Position numbers and translations under genes: made by a program. A DNA stretch of 64,000 bases from Montifringilla adamsi (Eukaryota; Chordata; Aves; Passeriformes; Passeridae), in NCBI GenBank assembly GCA_017590115.1, contig JAGGNK010009114.1, positions 25,053,978 to 25,117,977 of the forward strand. The letters run 5' to 3'. Position 1 is the first letter of the stretch. Each line of letters opens with the position of its first letter. The notes beneath the pieces were generated by a model. The model was not told the origin of the DNA and ran no database searches. It was given only the letters and a program-made list of their open reading frames with translations. Of the stretch, positions 27,101 to 40,307 are shown in pieces.

Positions 27101-29695
27101 ACAAATAGAATATCAGGAAGTGTTTCACACCTGCCTCCCTCCCCTCTTCCCACACTGTGTTGGCAGCCCAGCAGTGCATTGAATTTAGCACACATTTACC
27201 TGTGGTGAGCCAATATTTTCTGAGGATCAATGCTTAGCAGCAGGGCTGTGCTACAGCTCGCTGCAAAACTGCCATGTGAGTTGATTCAGGCTTTGAAGTC
27301 ATTTTTTTCCCTTGGTTCTGTAGTGAGAAAGAGGGAATTCAGGCCCCCTGGGTCTCCTATCCCTATCCTGAAGGGCATGGCAAAGCAGAGGGTTAATGCC
27401 AGTTGTCAGTCCTCGTGGGCGTTTATTGCTGACAGCAGCAGCAGCATTCTGCCTGGTAAGGTAGTGCTAATTCTAGACTGTAGCCTTTGCAAAAATGATG
27501 GCACAGAGAGAGGGATTTCAGGAGGTATTTAAATAAGTGAAGTACCTGGCACAATGGAGTCTGGCAGCTCTGGATAGAGCACTTAATTTTCTTTTTTTTT
27601 TTTCCCCCCAGATTTGTCTTTCATTTGTTTCCCCAGCCCCTCTGTTTATTTCAGCAGTGCCTGACACAGGGATGGTGTGTTAACAGGCCTTAATATTGAA
27701 CAATTTCTGCTTGTTGTTAGTTATACATCATTTAGGGCTGTGATCATAAATTGTTCAATCACAAGGTTTAGTCAAAACCAGCATTCTTTACTGATGTCTT
27801 TTCCCAAGGGTGTTGAAAATTTGATTGTTCAAAGTGCAAATATGGTTTAGCAATCCTTTCCAAGAGTAATTTATCAGAAATCCTAAGGAGGTAATATATA
27901 AAAGTGGGATAGAAAACCTGCACATTAAATGGGATTTACCAGCCAAAGCCTTTGGAACTGCTTGCCTGTGAATGACTGGAATGGAGCAGAACAAAGTCAA
28001 TTACTGACTGTAATTAAGGAGTGGATGCATTTAAACTGTAGAGAGCAGTAGCAGTCTTCTTGAAACTGTCTTGTTACTCTGAAGATTAGTCTGAGGAAAG
28101 AAAGAAAAGGACTTGAACTATATCTTACAGAAAGTATATTTTAAATGAATTCTCTTCCCTCCATTCTATGATCTGTTTTTACAGATTTGCTCATAAAACA
28201 CTGATAATATATGATTATCAAAATAACACATTCAAGACAAAGAAACTTTCAACATGTATTTTGCTTTGGTCTTGTTAGCAATGGAGTATCTCTTTTGCAT
28301 ATCATACAGTGCAAATATTTATGCAGTGCTGAATACTTGTATTTTAATAAAGCCTGAATTTACTGAACGGAAGGCTGAACTATGTTGTGTCCTTTTTAAG
28401 CCTTCAAAATACAGTAAATCTAATTACATATGTTGCTCTTACTTTGAAAATGTTATTCCATTTTATAATTTTAATAATGATTTGTTTATACTGGGAGGGA
28501 GGCATTAGATTGAATTGTTGCCTGTGTTTAGTCTAATTCATATCTGCATGTATACATTAATAAATGGTGATATCATATCATACATTTTGAACCCAAACCT
28601 TGCCGTGTGAGCCGGGCTCAGAACTGGAGGTCAGCTCGTTCTGCTGCTCACCTTAAGCTGCATTTTGGGCTTTTTATTTCCTTTTGGTGAAGGGAGGGGT
28701 TAGTGGTGCTTAATGCTATGGCCCTGGACTAATGAGGGAATTGCGATTTCCCCAATAAATAACTCTCCCTGGTGCTTGGGGAGCAGTGGGGTGGCTGGAG
28801 TTGGCCCCTGATGGGTGCACAGGGGATGGGGGGAACATCTGCAGCCCTGCAGCCCCGAGCCCACACCAGGGGAGCGTTCCCACATTCTCAGCAGCACTCC
28901 CACAGGATGTCTCCGCTGGAGCTGCGCTGACGGGATTTTCCTTAATGCTGATGACTTTGGAAATCTTCCTTACAGGCATTTCCTCAATAAAGGGAGGGTT
29001 ACAGGACAATTAATGCGACATTATGCTGTTGTTTTTTGGTTTGGGTTTTCTTTTTCCTGGTATTATTTCAGTTTTAAGGAAGATGCTGAGAGTGCCCAGG
29101 CTGGTGAGGATCTGCTGTTTCTTTTTTGCTTCAGTAAAAGCTCTTGACATGGGAGAGATGCAGGGAAAACAGTAGCACTTCAGGTCAATGCATTTGCATA
29201 AACAAACTGTGCCAGGTCATAACAGCTTTGCTTTTTCCCAGAACTGGTCAAAAGGAAATCCCTATTTGGTGCTAAATAACCCATGTTCCAGTGAACATTC
29301 CAACATTCAGACTAAACCTACATCCCCAATACACCGAGACCCAAATGTTCCATTTCCACGTGTGGATACCACTAAATTTTGCACAGGCAGCTTTTAACAG
29401 CAGCAAAATAAGAATAAAAGTTTGGTTCCACAGCTGGCAGGAGCTGAGCTGTCTTGGGGCATGGGCAGAACGAGCTCCTGCCCCTTCCAAAATGTGCTGG
29501 TGATGTGGCCCTTGGTTGACTTTTCTGCAAACACAGAAAGATGTGCCCAGATGATGCTCCATGGCCATGGGCACCAGGAGTCTGTGGAATAATCCTGGGA
29601 CAAAGCACTGCACAGCTCTGGGCCTCAGTTTTGCCATCTGTGAAATGGTTGCTTCAACCTGTTGTGTGAAATACCTGGAGATTTCCTCTGGTGAA

Positions 29696-29732
29696 ATATA
29701 TCTATATAAATATATATCTATATGTATATGTG
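29696..29732. repeat. (TA)-rich microsatellite
   Basis: Alternating TA/TC units (tatatctatataaatatata and similar) just downstream of an AT-rich segment. Confidence 0.8.
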
Positions 29733-30498
29733 TAAAATAAAAAAAAAATATGTATCATTATTATCCCAGTGGTTTACAGAAGTTCAGACCAACAGCATAT
29801 ACATACATATTTCCACCAAATATTAGGTTAGGCAGTGAAACAGCATTATCAGGGGATTGAATATTCTTTTGATAAATATTCCCAGTGAGTGGGTCAAAAA
29901 TGTAAATCGACTTCTATTCAGACAAACTGGGGATTTTTTTTTTCATGATAAATGGGCTCCTAATTACTCTGCTGCAGCCATCTTTGATGATAATTTCTTT
30001 TTTTAATGTGAAAGAGTGACATTATCAATTTTACCAAAATGTTTGGAAGTGGTGAATCATAGGTAAATAATAAATGTGCAAATTCAAGACTGCAGGTACC
30101 AGACACAAAAACCAATATTAGTAAAATAGAAATGGAAACTGCGAATGGCAGGAAATAATTTTCCTGATGCATTCTCTTCTTTTCAGGGTGCTTTGATTTC
30201 CCTTGAACTGTGTCTCGTTACACCGAGTTTCCTGGCTTTTCTTAACTTTTGTCACACACCCGTTATTTCTGCACTATTTGTGTTCTGTGGTTGCATTGCT
30301 GAGACAATATCTCATTTGTTTTGACATATTCAAAACAGTTTTCAGACAGAGGTTCAGAACTCCTCGGTAACTCGGCACTCCAGCCGACAAATCCCAGTAA
30401 AAAGAACAAGCATTTGGGGGGAACGGGAGGGGAAATAGAGGAAAATCATCTGCCTGGTGTGTGCTTTACTCACCTGTGTGTGCCCATGCCCTCCCCAG

Positions 30499-30597
30499 AT
30501 CACGACAGTGTCAGGAAATGAGTTCCTCTTCCAGTCGGATACTGACTTTCTCATATTGGATTGGTTCCACGCTATCAAAAATGCAATTGACAGATTG
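30499..30597 (+). CDS. ARHGAP15: ARHGAP15 coding exon: C-terminal end of PH domain
   Basis: This 99-nt exon encodes exactly 33 codons, with phase 0 at both ends. The acceptor is a pyrimidine-rich tract ending ccccag before ATC, and the donor is TTG followed by gtatgt. The peptide starts ITTVSGNEF and ends AIKNAIDRL. It reads as the last beta strands (ITTVSGNEFLFQS) followed by the closing amphipathic helix of a pleckstrin homology domain. The near-invariant PH tryptophan is residue 22 of the exon, in the context ILDWFHAI. PH domains of this family bind phosphoinositides and place the GAP at the membrane; the phosphate-binding beta1-beta2 loop would be in upstream exons that I did not find. 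The reading frame continues directly into the next exon (32465), whose first codon is CCA. The preceding exon must also end in phase 0. Confidence 0.93.
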
Positions 30598-31942
30598 GTA
30601 TGTATTTGTTTTGGCTGTTACCTTTATTAATTAAGATGTATCAATTTCAACTTCATTTGCTCAGGCATCTCTACAGGTTTGAGGCAGTCAGCAGCTAGCT
30701 AGACATTCCTTTCTCTGAAGGATATAAAAATATGTATGCAAATCTACTAAAAAATGTCAGATAAACAAGGTTGTTGCACAAAAATGTCATTTGATTCTTG
30801 CCTCGAAACGGAACGCTACATTTATTTCTCTGAAATAACAAGGACGCTGGCTTGCTGAGGGTTGTAAAAGCACACAAGCACTTAATAACTAATGAATTTT
30901 TGCATTTTCTGTTTATGCAGCCTACAGTATATAATCTTCAATAGAACTATTAATACATTTGAGCCTTTTATGAATTTTTGTATTACTTATTCACAAGAAT
31001 AACGCTAGCAAATAATATTCCTTTGTAACTGATTGCTGGTATTCTCCCAGGAAGGCTGGGGGTTTTCTACTAGAAGTAAGCAGGGTTGCATTTTATTAAA
31101 ACAGTTTTTAATTACCAAACCAGCTTCAGCTGTAGCTTTTTCTTTCTTTTTTGCCACTCTCAGTACAAATACCAAACATCTTCCTCCCATCCCTGCCTGA
31201 TCCAAGAACATTTTCTGGTTTTTTTGTTTGTTTTTTTTTTGAAGGCACTGACTTTCCTTGTTCACTGCAGAATCTGTTGAGAGAAAAATATCCCCATTTC
31301 TTGCATTTTTCAGAGGTTTCAGTGCAGTGGAATCTGCAGCCTCTTTGAAAGGGTTAATATGAACACAGCTACTGTTTCCTTAAAGAGCTACAAACATTCT
31401 ATTACCCTGAGGCTATAATCAGCCAAGGAAAGTTTGATCTGATGATGTATGTCTTCATATTGTGCATTTCATTGGGTGTGTGAGGATATTGATATCCAAC
31501 TAAAGATTTTGGGGTGGAGTTTTCCATGGAGACTCAGAAAACAAAACAAAAAAAAACAATCTTTTTTGGCATATTATCCAACTAAACATCTAATAAACTT
31601 GATTTTATATATATCTATATGTAATTTTTTTTAGTTTAGCTGAAGTAATGTTGTGGCAGCAGCAGCCCTGAGCGTGCAGAGAGCCACAGCAGCAGCAGCT
31701 GGTGGGGCACAAGTGGCCGTGGTGGGCTGGTGCTGGCCAAAGTCCGAGTGCGCAGGACAGGATGCCACCACGCACCACTCCTGGCCACTCCATCCCTGCC
31801 AGCTATTTCACTCCTGAAACTCTCAACGAGTGTGAAAAGCCTGGCAGCTTTCCAGCCTCTTGGGATGGCTGAGTCTCACCTGACCAAATGCCACGGGAAG
31901 AGACGTGGCTTCAGCCGAAACAGCGTCTCCTTTTTTTCGTTC

Positions 31943-31964
31943 TTTTTTTTTTTTTTTTTTTTTT
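31943..31964. repeat. T22 homopolymer
   Basis: Twenty-two consecutive T residues within the short intron upstream of the linker exon. Confidence 0.9.
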
Positions 31965-32423
31965 GCTTCTTTTCCCTGCTCATATTCACTTTGTCTGCCA
32001 GTAAATTAGAATAAGAGAAAAGCCCCCCGACTACTAGCAGAATTCAACCCCAAATTTGCAATGATGTTTGAAGTAATTGTGTTTGCAAGAATATTTACTG
32101 TAACTATCTAAAACAGAAAAGCAATTTAAACACTCTTCCTCTTTGCCAGCATTTGAAAGTAGCCTGCAATGTGGAAATAATTTTGGTCCCTAAAGCCTAA
32201 AGAAGCAGGTCTTTTGTTTTCCTCACTTAAATGGGAATTTATCTCAGAAATTAGGATCAGTCTGTCAGGGCCATAAAAGCTTTGCCATATGACAAATTTT
32301 GCATTACACTTTCCTTAAATTATATACTCCCTGCACACTTGCTCTGTGTGTGTCTGTTAGCTTCTGTACTGGCATTCTGGAATCTCTTGCTTCATTCTTA
32401 CAAATAATAATTTTATTAAAAGC

Positions 32424-32455
32424 ATACACATATGTATATACATATATATATATTC
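32424..32455. repeat. (TA/CA) microsatellite adjoining an acceptor site
   Basis: acacatatgtatatacatat followed by atatatat, ending about 10 bases before the AG of the exon at 32465. Length variation here would alter the polypyrimidine and branch region of that exon. Confidence 0.85.
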
Positions 32456-32464
32456 TTTTCCCAG

Positions 32465-32591
32465 CCAAAAGAACAGAGAATTACATCGAGAAATTTGGAG
32501 TTCAAACTCAGAAGATCCTCCAGCATCGAATTACTGAATAACTTAGACACTGAATCCAAAGAGCCAAAGCCTGAACACAGAAAATCTTTAA
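32465..32591 (+). CDS. ARHGAP15: ARHGAP15 coding exon: serine-rich linker between PH and RhoGAP
   Basis: This 127-nt exon starts in phase 0 and ends with one base of a split codon. The acceptor is ttcttttcccag before CCA; the donor is TTAA followed by gtaagg. It encodes 42 residues, from PKEQRITSRN to PEHRKSL. There is no folded domain signature. The segment is polar and charged, with an RRSSS motif at residues 16-20 that resembles a basophilic-kinase or 14-3-3-type site; that function is inference. The trailing EPKPEHRKSL portion matches the known linker of ARHGAP15 just before the basic segment that leads into the GAP domain. The split codon is A plus TT from the next exon (54103), giving Ile. 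Choosing the alternative downstream acceptor there would give an immediate TGA, which supports both exon borders. Confidence 0.93.
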
Positions 32592-33600
32592 GTAAGGCTT
32601 TTTTCTTTCCTCATTTTTCTTTCCTTTTTTTTTTTTTCTTTCCTTTTTAAATAACTATGCCATTACAGGACAAGATAATTTTTATTACATACAGAATGTA
32701 AGGAAGATCACTGAGAATTATAAAGCTGAATATGTTCTGCACTGATATACATAACTTGCATTTAAGTAAAGACAGTTACTAGCTCCACACTTTTAAAGGG
32801 TGACACTCTCTCCTAAGCAAAATAAATTTGTTTAGGGGCAAAGACATTTATTTAAGCCATTTATTTTTAAAAATAAGCAACATGAGCCCCACGTTAATGG
32901 TCTGTTGCAGTTGCTTTGTTTCCATTTTAGTAAAATACCTCAAATTGCCAGAGTAATTTTGTCTGTTGTGTATTTATACACTGAATTGCTGAAAGAATTG
33001 ACATATCCTTTGCAGCCAACAATCAGTGATGTATCTATAATTTTATAGAAGATAAATTCCAGGGTTTGGCGTTGATTGTTTGTCAGTGCGATTAGAAAAG
33101 AAAGTGATCTAAAACTAACAGGGCTGTGCTTTCCTCCTCTGAAAAGCCTCTCCCAGTTTGTGCCGAGATGCTCCTGAGCTCGTGGGCAGCAGGAGCTGAT
33201 GCTGACCCTGAATCCCTCACCCAACATTTTTTTAACTTCACCCTCTCCCCTGAATTTTTGTTTTCCTCCTTTGTTTGGCGAGAGAGGCACATCCTGCTCC
33301 CGGTGTCAGCGCGGTGACAGCCCCACACTGGCAGGCTGGTTCGAGGTGCCTTTAGGTACCAAAGGGCTCTGTAGGAATTTGCCTGCACGCGTTTCAGTGC
33401 AGGATCAAAGCCTGAGATGTTAAGAAAAGGGCTGCATTAAAAAGACCCAACATAGCTATTTTTAATGGTAATTATCTACACAATCATAAATATATGCACA
33501 CATGCGTGTACGTACACACAAATAGAGACTCATTAAATAGTCTCTTTTAGCAGACCACAGGATTTTGGGGTTTGTTTTCTTATTATCTTAAAGATGTTTC

Positions 33601-33616
33601 TTTTTTTTTTTTTTTT
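33601..33616. repeat. T16 homopolymer
   Basis: Sixteen consecutive T residues, inside a broader T/G-rich stretch (33590-33660). Confidence 0.9.
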
Positions 33617-34691
33617 CCAAGGGTTTTGTGGTTTTGTTTTGGTTTTTTTTTTCCTTTGTGTTATAAAATATAAAGCAGCCTGAACGTGGCTTGTGAAAAA
33701 TTGTCCCCATGTCTTTGCACTGGGTGTTATGTTGCATTTCTCAGAGGAAGAAAAATAAGACTGAGAACACAGTGAGTTCTGAGGGTCTGATTCTGCTCTT
33801 ATTGTAGCTAATAGCAAAATGCCCATAAACTGTCTCAGCACTCAGGGAATTTTTATTTATTTATTTAGACTTCTCACATATCTTTAAATGATAATTTGTC
33901 AGACAAAACAGAAAAAGTGACTATGAGCAGTGACAGAGACTTAGTCTATGTTTCTTTTCAAACCTTAGAGAATCCTGAATAACCTCCGTTTTGTTAAAGG
34001 CTATTTAAACTATTAAAAAAATGTGAAAATATCTGCTGTGAAATCTCACTGAATCGAAGCTTGCATTTAAATACCGTAGATTGGATTGCTTCTAAAATAT
34101 GTATTCAGAACTTTTTTTTTTTTGGCCCCTTGAGATCAAGCAATTATGTGGAATTAGAAAAATCATATTATTCACTTACTTATTAGTAGTCTAAGCACAA
34201 ACTGTATTGTCAGTTTTCTGCCTTTGGCTTTCTGTGCCCTTAATGTTCACACAAGTATCGTAGCCAGAATTATCGGCAGCTAGAGCCAAAATTGCTTTAA
34301 AAAGGCATGAGAACTGGTAATGACACATTGTTAGCAGTTAACAGGTGGTCGTTTCATTGTCCAGTTTGACTGCAGAGCACAAAGATATGTGCAATATCTG
34401 CAAGTGTATTTATAAAGTTCTTGCAAAGTTTAACGATTTTATAATTTTATAGTGCTTTTACGTTATTGACTATTGCCAGTGCCAAATCCAAACAAAGGAG
34501 ATTTTTTTAATGATGCCTTACAAAACTCCTCCAGTTTAACAAAGAAGATGAGCAACTGATGTGTTAGCAGCCCACCCCCTCCCGCTTTGATAACCTTCAA
34601 TGAAATATTCAGACAGCTCAGATTCATTTGTATTTACCTTATCTACATTGTAGGGATTGCAAAAATATCCTTGATACTGTTGCATCATTGC

Positions 34692-34726
34692 TTTTTTCTT
34701 TTTCTTTTTTTTTTTTTTTTTTTTTT
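34692..34726. repeat. T-rich tract with T22 run
   Basis: A pyrimidine tract with 22 consecutive T residues at 34705-34726, followed by AG. It resembles a splice acceptor, but no compatible exon follows. Confidence 0.9.
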
Positions 34727-37700
34727 AGCAGTATGAGTATATAAAAGACAGGTACCAAAGCATTTCAGTAATTTACTCTTTAATTTAAAACTGGGGAGAC
34801 TGTCCCTAGAGACTTAGTAGCAGGAATTTGGTTTTTATGTCTAATCCTAATTGCTTCTGCTTGCACTACAAGGACAAATGGTAATTCTCTGTTATGCTTT
34901 TTGAGCTGTAGACACTGCTTTCATTGAAAATTGGGCTCAAACTGCCAGGCTCAATTTCTAGAGTTCAGAGAGTGGCTGTTCTCTTGGTCATGCAGCTTTT
35001 CAGTGACTTCTCATCCAGTTTGGTTTCAACTCATGTTCTAATTGAAGTTTTCTTGAGCTAAGAAGAATCCAAGAATGGCCTTGGGGAGTGTTACCAAAAT
35101 ATGTAAAACTGTGATCTTGTTCTCAAATACATGGAAAGAGATGACTTTTTATTTTATGATGTCAGCTATTTCACTGATATAATTTCTGCAGCTGATGCTG
35201 GTCAGAAGTAACATGGTTTTCACCCCATTAGAAGAAAAGTGCATTTTGTGCAAGAAAATTGCCTTGCAGCACCACTTCTTTTAATGCAAAGAAGTCTTCT
35301 AAACAGATAATTTTAAAAATTAGTGTCAAACTTCATAATTTCCAAGTAATTTAGTCATCATTCAGACCATAGCGGTATTTTGGTGGGTTTTTTTAGATTT
35401 TTTTAGTAAGGTTGCCAAAAAACTCCTCCTAATTAGTACCAGTTGTAATTGGGTTCACGGGTACATGGTCTGCCGCGTTAATTTTAAACCCCAGGGAACC
35501 AGACACCTGGGTTACTCTGCAAGTAGAGATGCTGTTGTGGTGTATGGGAAGTAGGGAAAGAATCTGGGATGGAGGGAAAGGGTATCTACACCATCAGGTT
35601 CCCAGGAATCGTCCTTCTCTCCAAACCCCAAGGGGCCTTGCTGCGTGTGTGCCACAGGAGCTGTCAGGACAGTTGTGTTTTGGGCAGTGAAACCAAAACC
35701 AGCTCTCAGCTAAGCTCTGCCCTTCTTTTCCTGCCCATGCACCCATCTTGTGTTTTGTGTCCTCTGGGCCATTTGTGGCCATCCTCTGGGAATTCTGTCC
35801 CCCAGGAGTGACCTCTTGTGGAAGAGCCTGGGCTGGAGTTGCTATTGATTGTCGGAGGGGATCAATTCCCTTCCTGCTCCCCCTCTCCAGGATGGAAACA
35901 AACAGCTCTGCAGTAGGAAGAGTGCCCTTTGGCTACCGTATCAATCTGAGGGCTGCTCTTGTCAAAATGCACAATCACAAGCTTGATAATGCAATCCATT
36001 CCCAAAGCACTATATTTCCAACCTGTTCTCCATCATTTCCTTATGGCGTCACATTTACTCAGTTCATCACATTCTTATTAATATTTTAGGTTTCCTTGAA
36101 AGTGATGGAATTCTATTTTTATTACAAAAGCAACAAGAATAAATATTAATTGTTGTCAGTTATTTCCTTATGTAGTGGGAACAGTAATCTGTTCCTCAGC
36201 TTTAGGTTGCCAAAGCAAAATAATGAAATATTTTAGACATTAAAAAAAAAAATCTGTGATATTAGATAAATGCAATTTGATCTCCTTGTTTGCCACATAA
36301 AAGCTGGAACTGCCTGAATTGATAAGATTGAATTGCATTATTTTTATTGTTTCTACTCACATATTTTTTTCTTATCTTCAAGAACACTTTACTTGAAACC
36401 CAGTGGTTAGTCATGCAGCCTGGAAAATCTCCTCCATGTTTGAATTCTAGCGGGAGGTGCCACAACTCCACCATTAAAAATTAAAAAAAAAAAAAATAAA
36501 ATGTGTGAAAATGAACATCTTGGTGAGTTGTGGCAGCGTTATTGCTATTCATGGTCATTCCAGTGTCTCATTAAGAGTAGTCGGAGACCCCAGGCGTCAT
36601 TGTGCCAGACACAATGTGATACCAAAGTAAGACAATTCCAACTCTCAGCCCCAATAAGGACAAGTTGCAACAGGTGGAAAAAAGTGGACAAAGGCAGGGG
36701 GTGGAAGGAAAATTGACAGCAAAGCTGACATGTCATGCATATTAAACAGCAGGCCTGGGATTCCTTTCCGCTCCCTGTAAGGATCAGGGTCTTAGCCCCA
36801 GCACCCTGGCCACCAGCCAACTCAAATAATGACACTTGCCTTACCTAAATTCCTCTTGGACTCTCAACAGGGAGTGATAGGTCTTTTAGTCTGAAAGGGT
36901 GATGCTTTGCCCTTGGGATGCCACAGCCTTTGCACACTTCCTTAGGGAATGGCCTTGTGGCAGTGTCTGGGAATGTAACTCCTAGCATCTTTTAAATAAA
37001 GGGAAAAAAAACCCCAAAACCTCTGGATCTTAATTTGAATTTGTCTTCATACGTATTTGCTACAAAGTCATCTGGGCATTGAATTCTGCTTTAGTTTCTT
37101 AAAAGTCAGCTAAATTCAGAAGTTTATAGTCCTTAGGATTGAAACATGGACCATGTGCTTTAAAATTGCCAAAAATTTCTTTTCTTTTTTAATTCACTTT
37201 TCTTCAGACTGCCGAAATCTGAAACTTGAGCATAGTATGTATTTATCCCTAAGTAATTACTAAATTACTAAAGCATTACTAAAGGAATCCTTTGTGAAGG
37301 CAGTTTGGTAGATAACTAAGTCTGTACAATGAGTGAGGGGGAAAACCAGCAGCAGAAACCTACTTTGGTCATTTAATGGACGTGGTGGAAGAAATGGGGA
37401 ATTTGTGGAGCTTGAAAACTTCCTGGCTCCACATGCTCCACTTGGTCCTTCTCTGGCTAAATCTTCCTCCAATGACTTGTTTGAGGGTTTAAATTTTGTC
37501 CCTGCACAGGACTGGGAATTTCTGTGGCAAAGACGTCCTGTCTGAGGCTGTTGTTTCTATGAGGGAGGAAAGAATAGGCACCGGGGAACAAACACATGGA
37601 TTTGCATGGTTTTGGCTGTGTAATAACAGAAGGGGGGGAAAAAAAAAGTCAGAAATTTATTTCTTGAAAACATCATTATACGTCCTAGAAGAAGGCACCC

Positions 37701-37911
37701 TAATTACAGGCAGTGCTGACAGGAGCCTGTGGGAGTTTTCTGTTTTCCTCTCTAACACATGAAGGGGATGGAAGGTTGGGAGACCATATCTTGGGATGTA
37801 GAGAGAGGTTCTACTGGCCCAGCCAAGCTTATCGAGGGCTGGATTCTCTGGTAGCTTATGTAGTCCTTCATCCACACAGGATCATCTCTTTGAAAAGGGG
37901 GTTCATTAACA

Positions 37912-38073
37912 GATTGCTCAGGGCACTGGTGGAGTCACCATCCCTGGAAGTGATCCAAAAAGTTGTGGATATGGCCCTTGAGGACATGGTTTGGTGGTGA
38001 ACATGATGGTAGCACTGGGCTGACAGTTGGACTCGATGATCTTAGAGGTCTTTTCCAACCTTCATGATTCTAA
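37912..38073 (+). mobile_element. CR1 LINE 3' fragment
   Basis: Recognised by ggtggagtcaccatccctgg, a diverged body (atatggcccttgaggacatgg), and the 3' signature ttggactcgatgatcttaga, then ggtcttttccaacctt, ending in catgattcta. It is a 5'-truncated CR1 of a different subfamily from the copy at 21 kb, but similar to the one at 47.4 kb. The overlapping ORF at 37713-38000 is partly derived from it and is not a gene. Confidence 0.85.
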
Positions 38074-40307
38074 TTAGAGCCACAGAAGTTGGAAATCACT
38101 CAATTTCTTTGTTATTTCTGATGAGGTCTGAATTCTTTCCCCTTCCTGGCCCATTTATTTCAGTTAAATGTGTATTTCAAAGCCAAATGATGTTATTTAG
38201 GGACTATTATTATATTACGATGTTAGCGTTATGTATAGGTCAGTTTTATTACTTTTAATAAAGCCAAGAAACATAAAGCAATAATGTATATTAGTGCAGC
38301 ATTACCAATGGCAACAATTAAAACAGAAAGCAAAATGAAAACTAGCTGCAAATATGCAGTTTCCTACTGGAATGTTAATTTTGTCACTCTGCATCTTGTA
38401 TGTTTGTGGCATTTATTTTTATTGCATCAACAGGAATGCACTCAGCTTCAGGCACTAAAAAAAAAGCAGGAAAAGAAAATGCAGCATGCTGGGTTTGCAG
38501 AGTGGAATCACTCATCTGGACTGCAGGGACTAAACATCTTTTTACATATTTGTAGTCTTATGTTTCTCTGCTACATTAAGTATAGGTATGCTCTCTTCCT
38601 AAAGCTTAGGAAAATACTGATTCAGCAAGAAAGAAGTAATAATATTGGCATGTGGGAAACAAAACATGCCAAATTGAGAAACAAATTGTGTCACTTCTAC
38701 TGATAATAGAAGATTATGTTGCACTCAAAATCACAACTGGCTGTGACTAGTCCTTAAAAAAAATTACTTTTTTTTTCTGAATTTGAATATCCTGTTTCCA
38801 TCAATTACAATATAATGTTTCCTTAATTCTTTGTTTTATTTCTACTTCACTCTCCAAAATCCTTCCAGAGTTTACTATTTGGGCTGAAAAAGCATATTTT
38901 TAAATTGGGCATATCCAACTTCCATATAAACATTTGGCAGGGAAACCCATGCATGTTCACTTAATTCATTTTTATTGAACCAAGTCCAGATTTTTAGCCA
39001 GGATAAAGTTAGATATTAATCATATCTGAGCAGGATCATTAAATTTTCCTTTACCTACTAGAACAGCAGGGTCATTATAGAACCATGAGAAGTTAGCTCA
39101 CTTATTAATCTTTACAATTACATAAAAGTGATCATTTTTATAGTATTTAAGAGTAGCTCTAACCCATTATGTGAAGAGTATGTGGGAATATTACGATATA
39201 ATATAATGTATTATTATAGATGTGACCTGTGACTCATTGGTCTGCTCACTGACACACAACTCCCTGGAAAAGTTATCTGTTTGAGCTTGGATAATCTTTA
39301 ATTGTTTCACACTCCTCATGCTCATTTGTGGGGCATACTAGTAAATAGAGAGCTAGTCACTGAGTTATTAATTACCTCATTATTACTTAATTATCACCAT
39401 TGCATACTTCATTTTTATGGGGAATTATATCATAAAAGAAGGTATTTTATGCTGCCCACCACAGTTAAGTATGAATGACAGCGATAGCTAATGTAGGATT
39501 GAGTTAGTTAAAGAAAATCAATCAGAAATCCTCGCTATAGATTACTATCCTGTTTCTTCTGCCTTTTCCAGCTAGCACTTCTCATCCTTGACTTTGAAAC
39601 CCAACAGTTTAAACTCAGTTCTTGTTTCAGTGGACTAATCCCCTTTCATAAATCATGTTCAAGTGCTGAAATAATTTGCACATCGTTTAAAGAGTATTTG
39701 CTTTGAAACATTCACCTCAAGCCCTTTTGTATATCCTTTCTCTCTAAAGATTTGTAGTATTTGTTTTGTTCTCTGAGGTATAAAAGACCTGGGTAAACTT
39801 TATTCCTGTTGTTTCAAGATTAGTGAAACAAAATGCATATTTATTCAACTGGGACTGAAAGGAGCTTTAGTAAAGACGATCATACATACGACCCAGGGGA
39901 ATGTTATAATACAAAATGTCTGTCTTAAAATCTCTTCAGGTTTGTTCAAAACACTATTGAAGGACTTAAGTTTAAAGAAAGAAAAGGAAAAGGTTACAAA
40001 TCCATATTTCTTTTTTTTTTGTTCCAAAGAAGAGAGAGACACCATGTATTTTTCTTAACAAAATAAACTCCTGCATGTGCACTCTAGATGGGTTTGATAC
40101 GGAGGCAAGTAGAGACTGGGTATCATGATTGCTTTAACTCTTTTCTTACTGAACCACAGATATTAACACAGCCCTTAAGATAACTACATTTTGGAAAAAT
40201 TGCAGTGTTTTTTTTTTCTTTTTTTTTTCAGACACACTGCTTCAGAAAAAACAATCACAAAGATTTTAGGCATTATTGGAGCCAAGCAGTTGGGGTTTTT
40301 TTCCATG

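Larger units (their letters stand above)
1..30498 (+). other. Intronic sequence upstream of the first recognised exon
   Basis: This 30.5 kb holds no exon I can recognise on either strand. I looked for the rest of the PH domain (a Trp-containing beta3/beta4 segment and a VDL-type strand) and did not find it, so the stretch is most simply one ARHGAP15 intron; a short unrecognised exon cannot be excluded. It contains poly-A/poly-G and pyrimidine repeats, a small 15-bp tandem array near 15.5 kb, a (CA)-rich tract near 15.3 kb, one CR1 fragment near 21 kb, and AT microsatellites. Open frames on both strands have no domain signature or codon bias and look like chance. Several patches (about 5.88, 8.1-8.2, 12.1-12.6, 16.1-16.4, 17.65-17.9 and 18.97 kb) keep CpGs within otherwise AT-rich DNA. 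Confidence 0.75.
30598..32464 (+). other. ARHGAP15 intron (1.9 kb)
   Basis: Intron between the PH-end exon and the linker exon. It runs from gtatgt to a ttcttttcccag acceptor. It contains a T22 run at 31943-31964 and a (TA/CA)-rich microsatellite immediately upstream of the acceptor tract. A GC-richer patch at about 31650-31930 has CAG/GCAGCAG runs. No other gene is visible. Confidence 0.9.

Noticed and set aside
30197..30334. Open stretch after an acceptor-like cttcttttcag, upstream of the PH-end exon
   Set aside because: Hydrophobic translation without PH similarity and no suitable donor before the stop.
34705..34750. Exon-like segment after a T22-AG acceptor, followed by gtacc
   Set aside because: Only 23 nt. 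Read in the phase required from the upstream exon (phase 1), it hits TGA at once.
38284..38703. 139-codon + strand frame following a CR1
   Set aside because: No similarity to CR1 reverse transcriptase or any known protein that I can see; likely chance.
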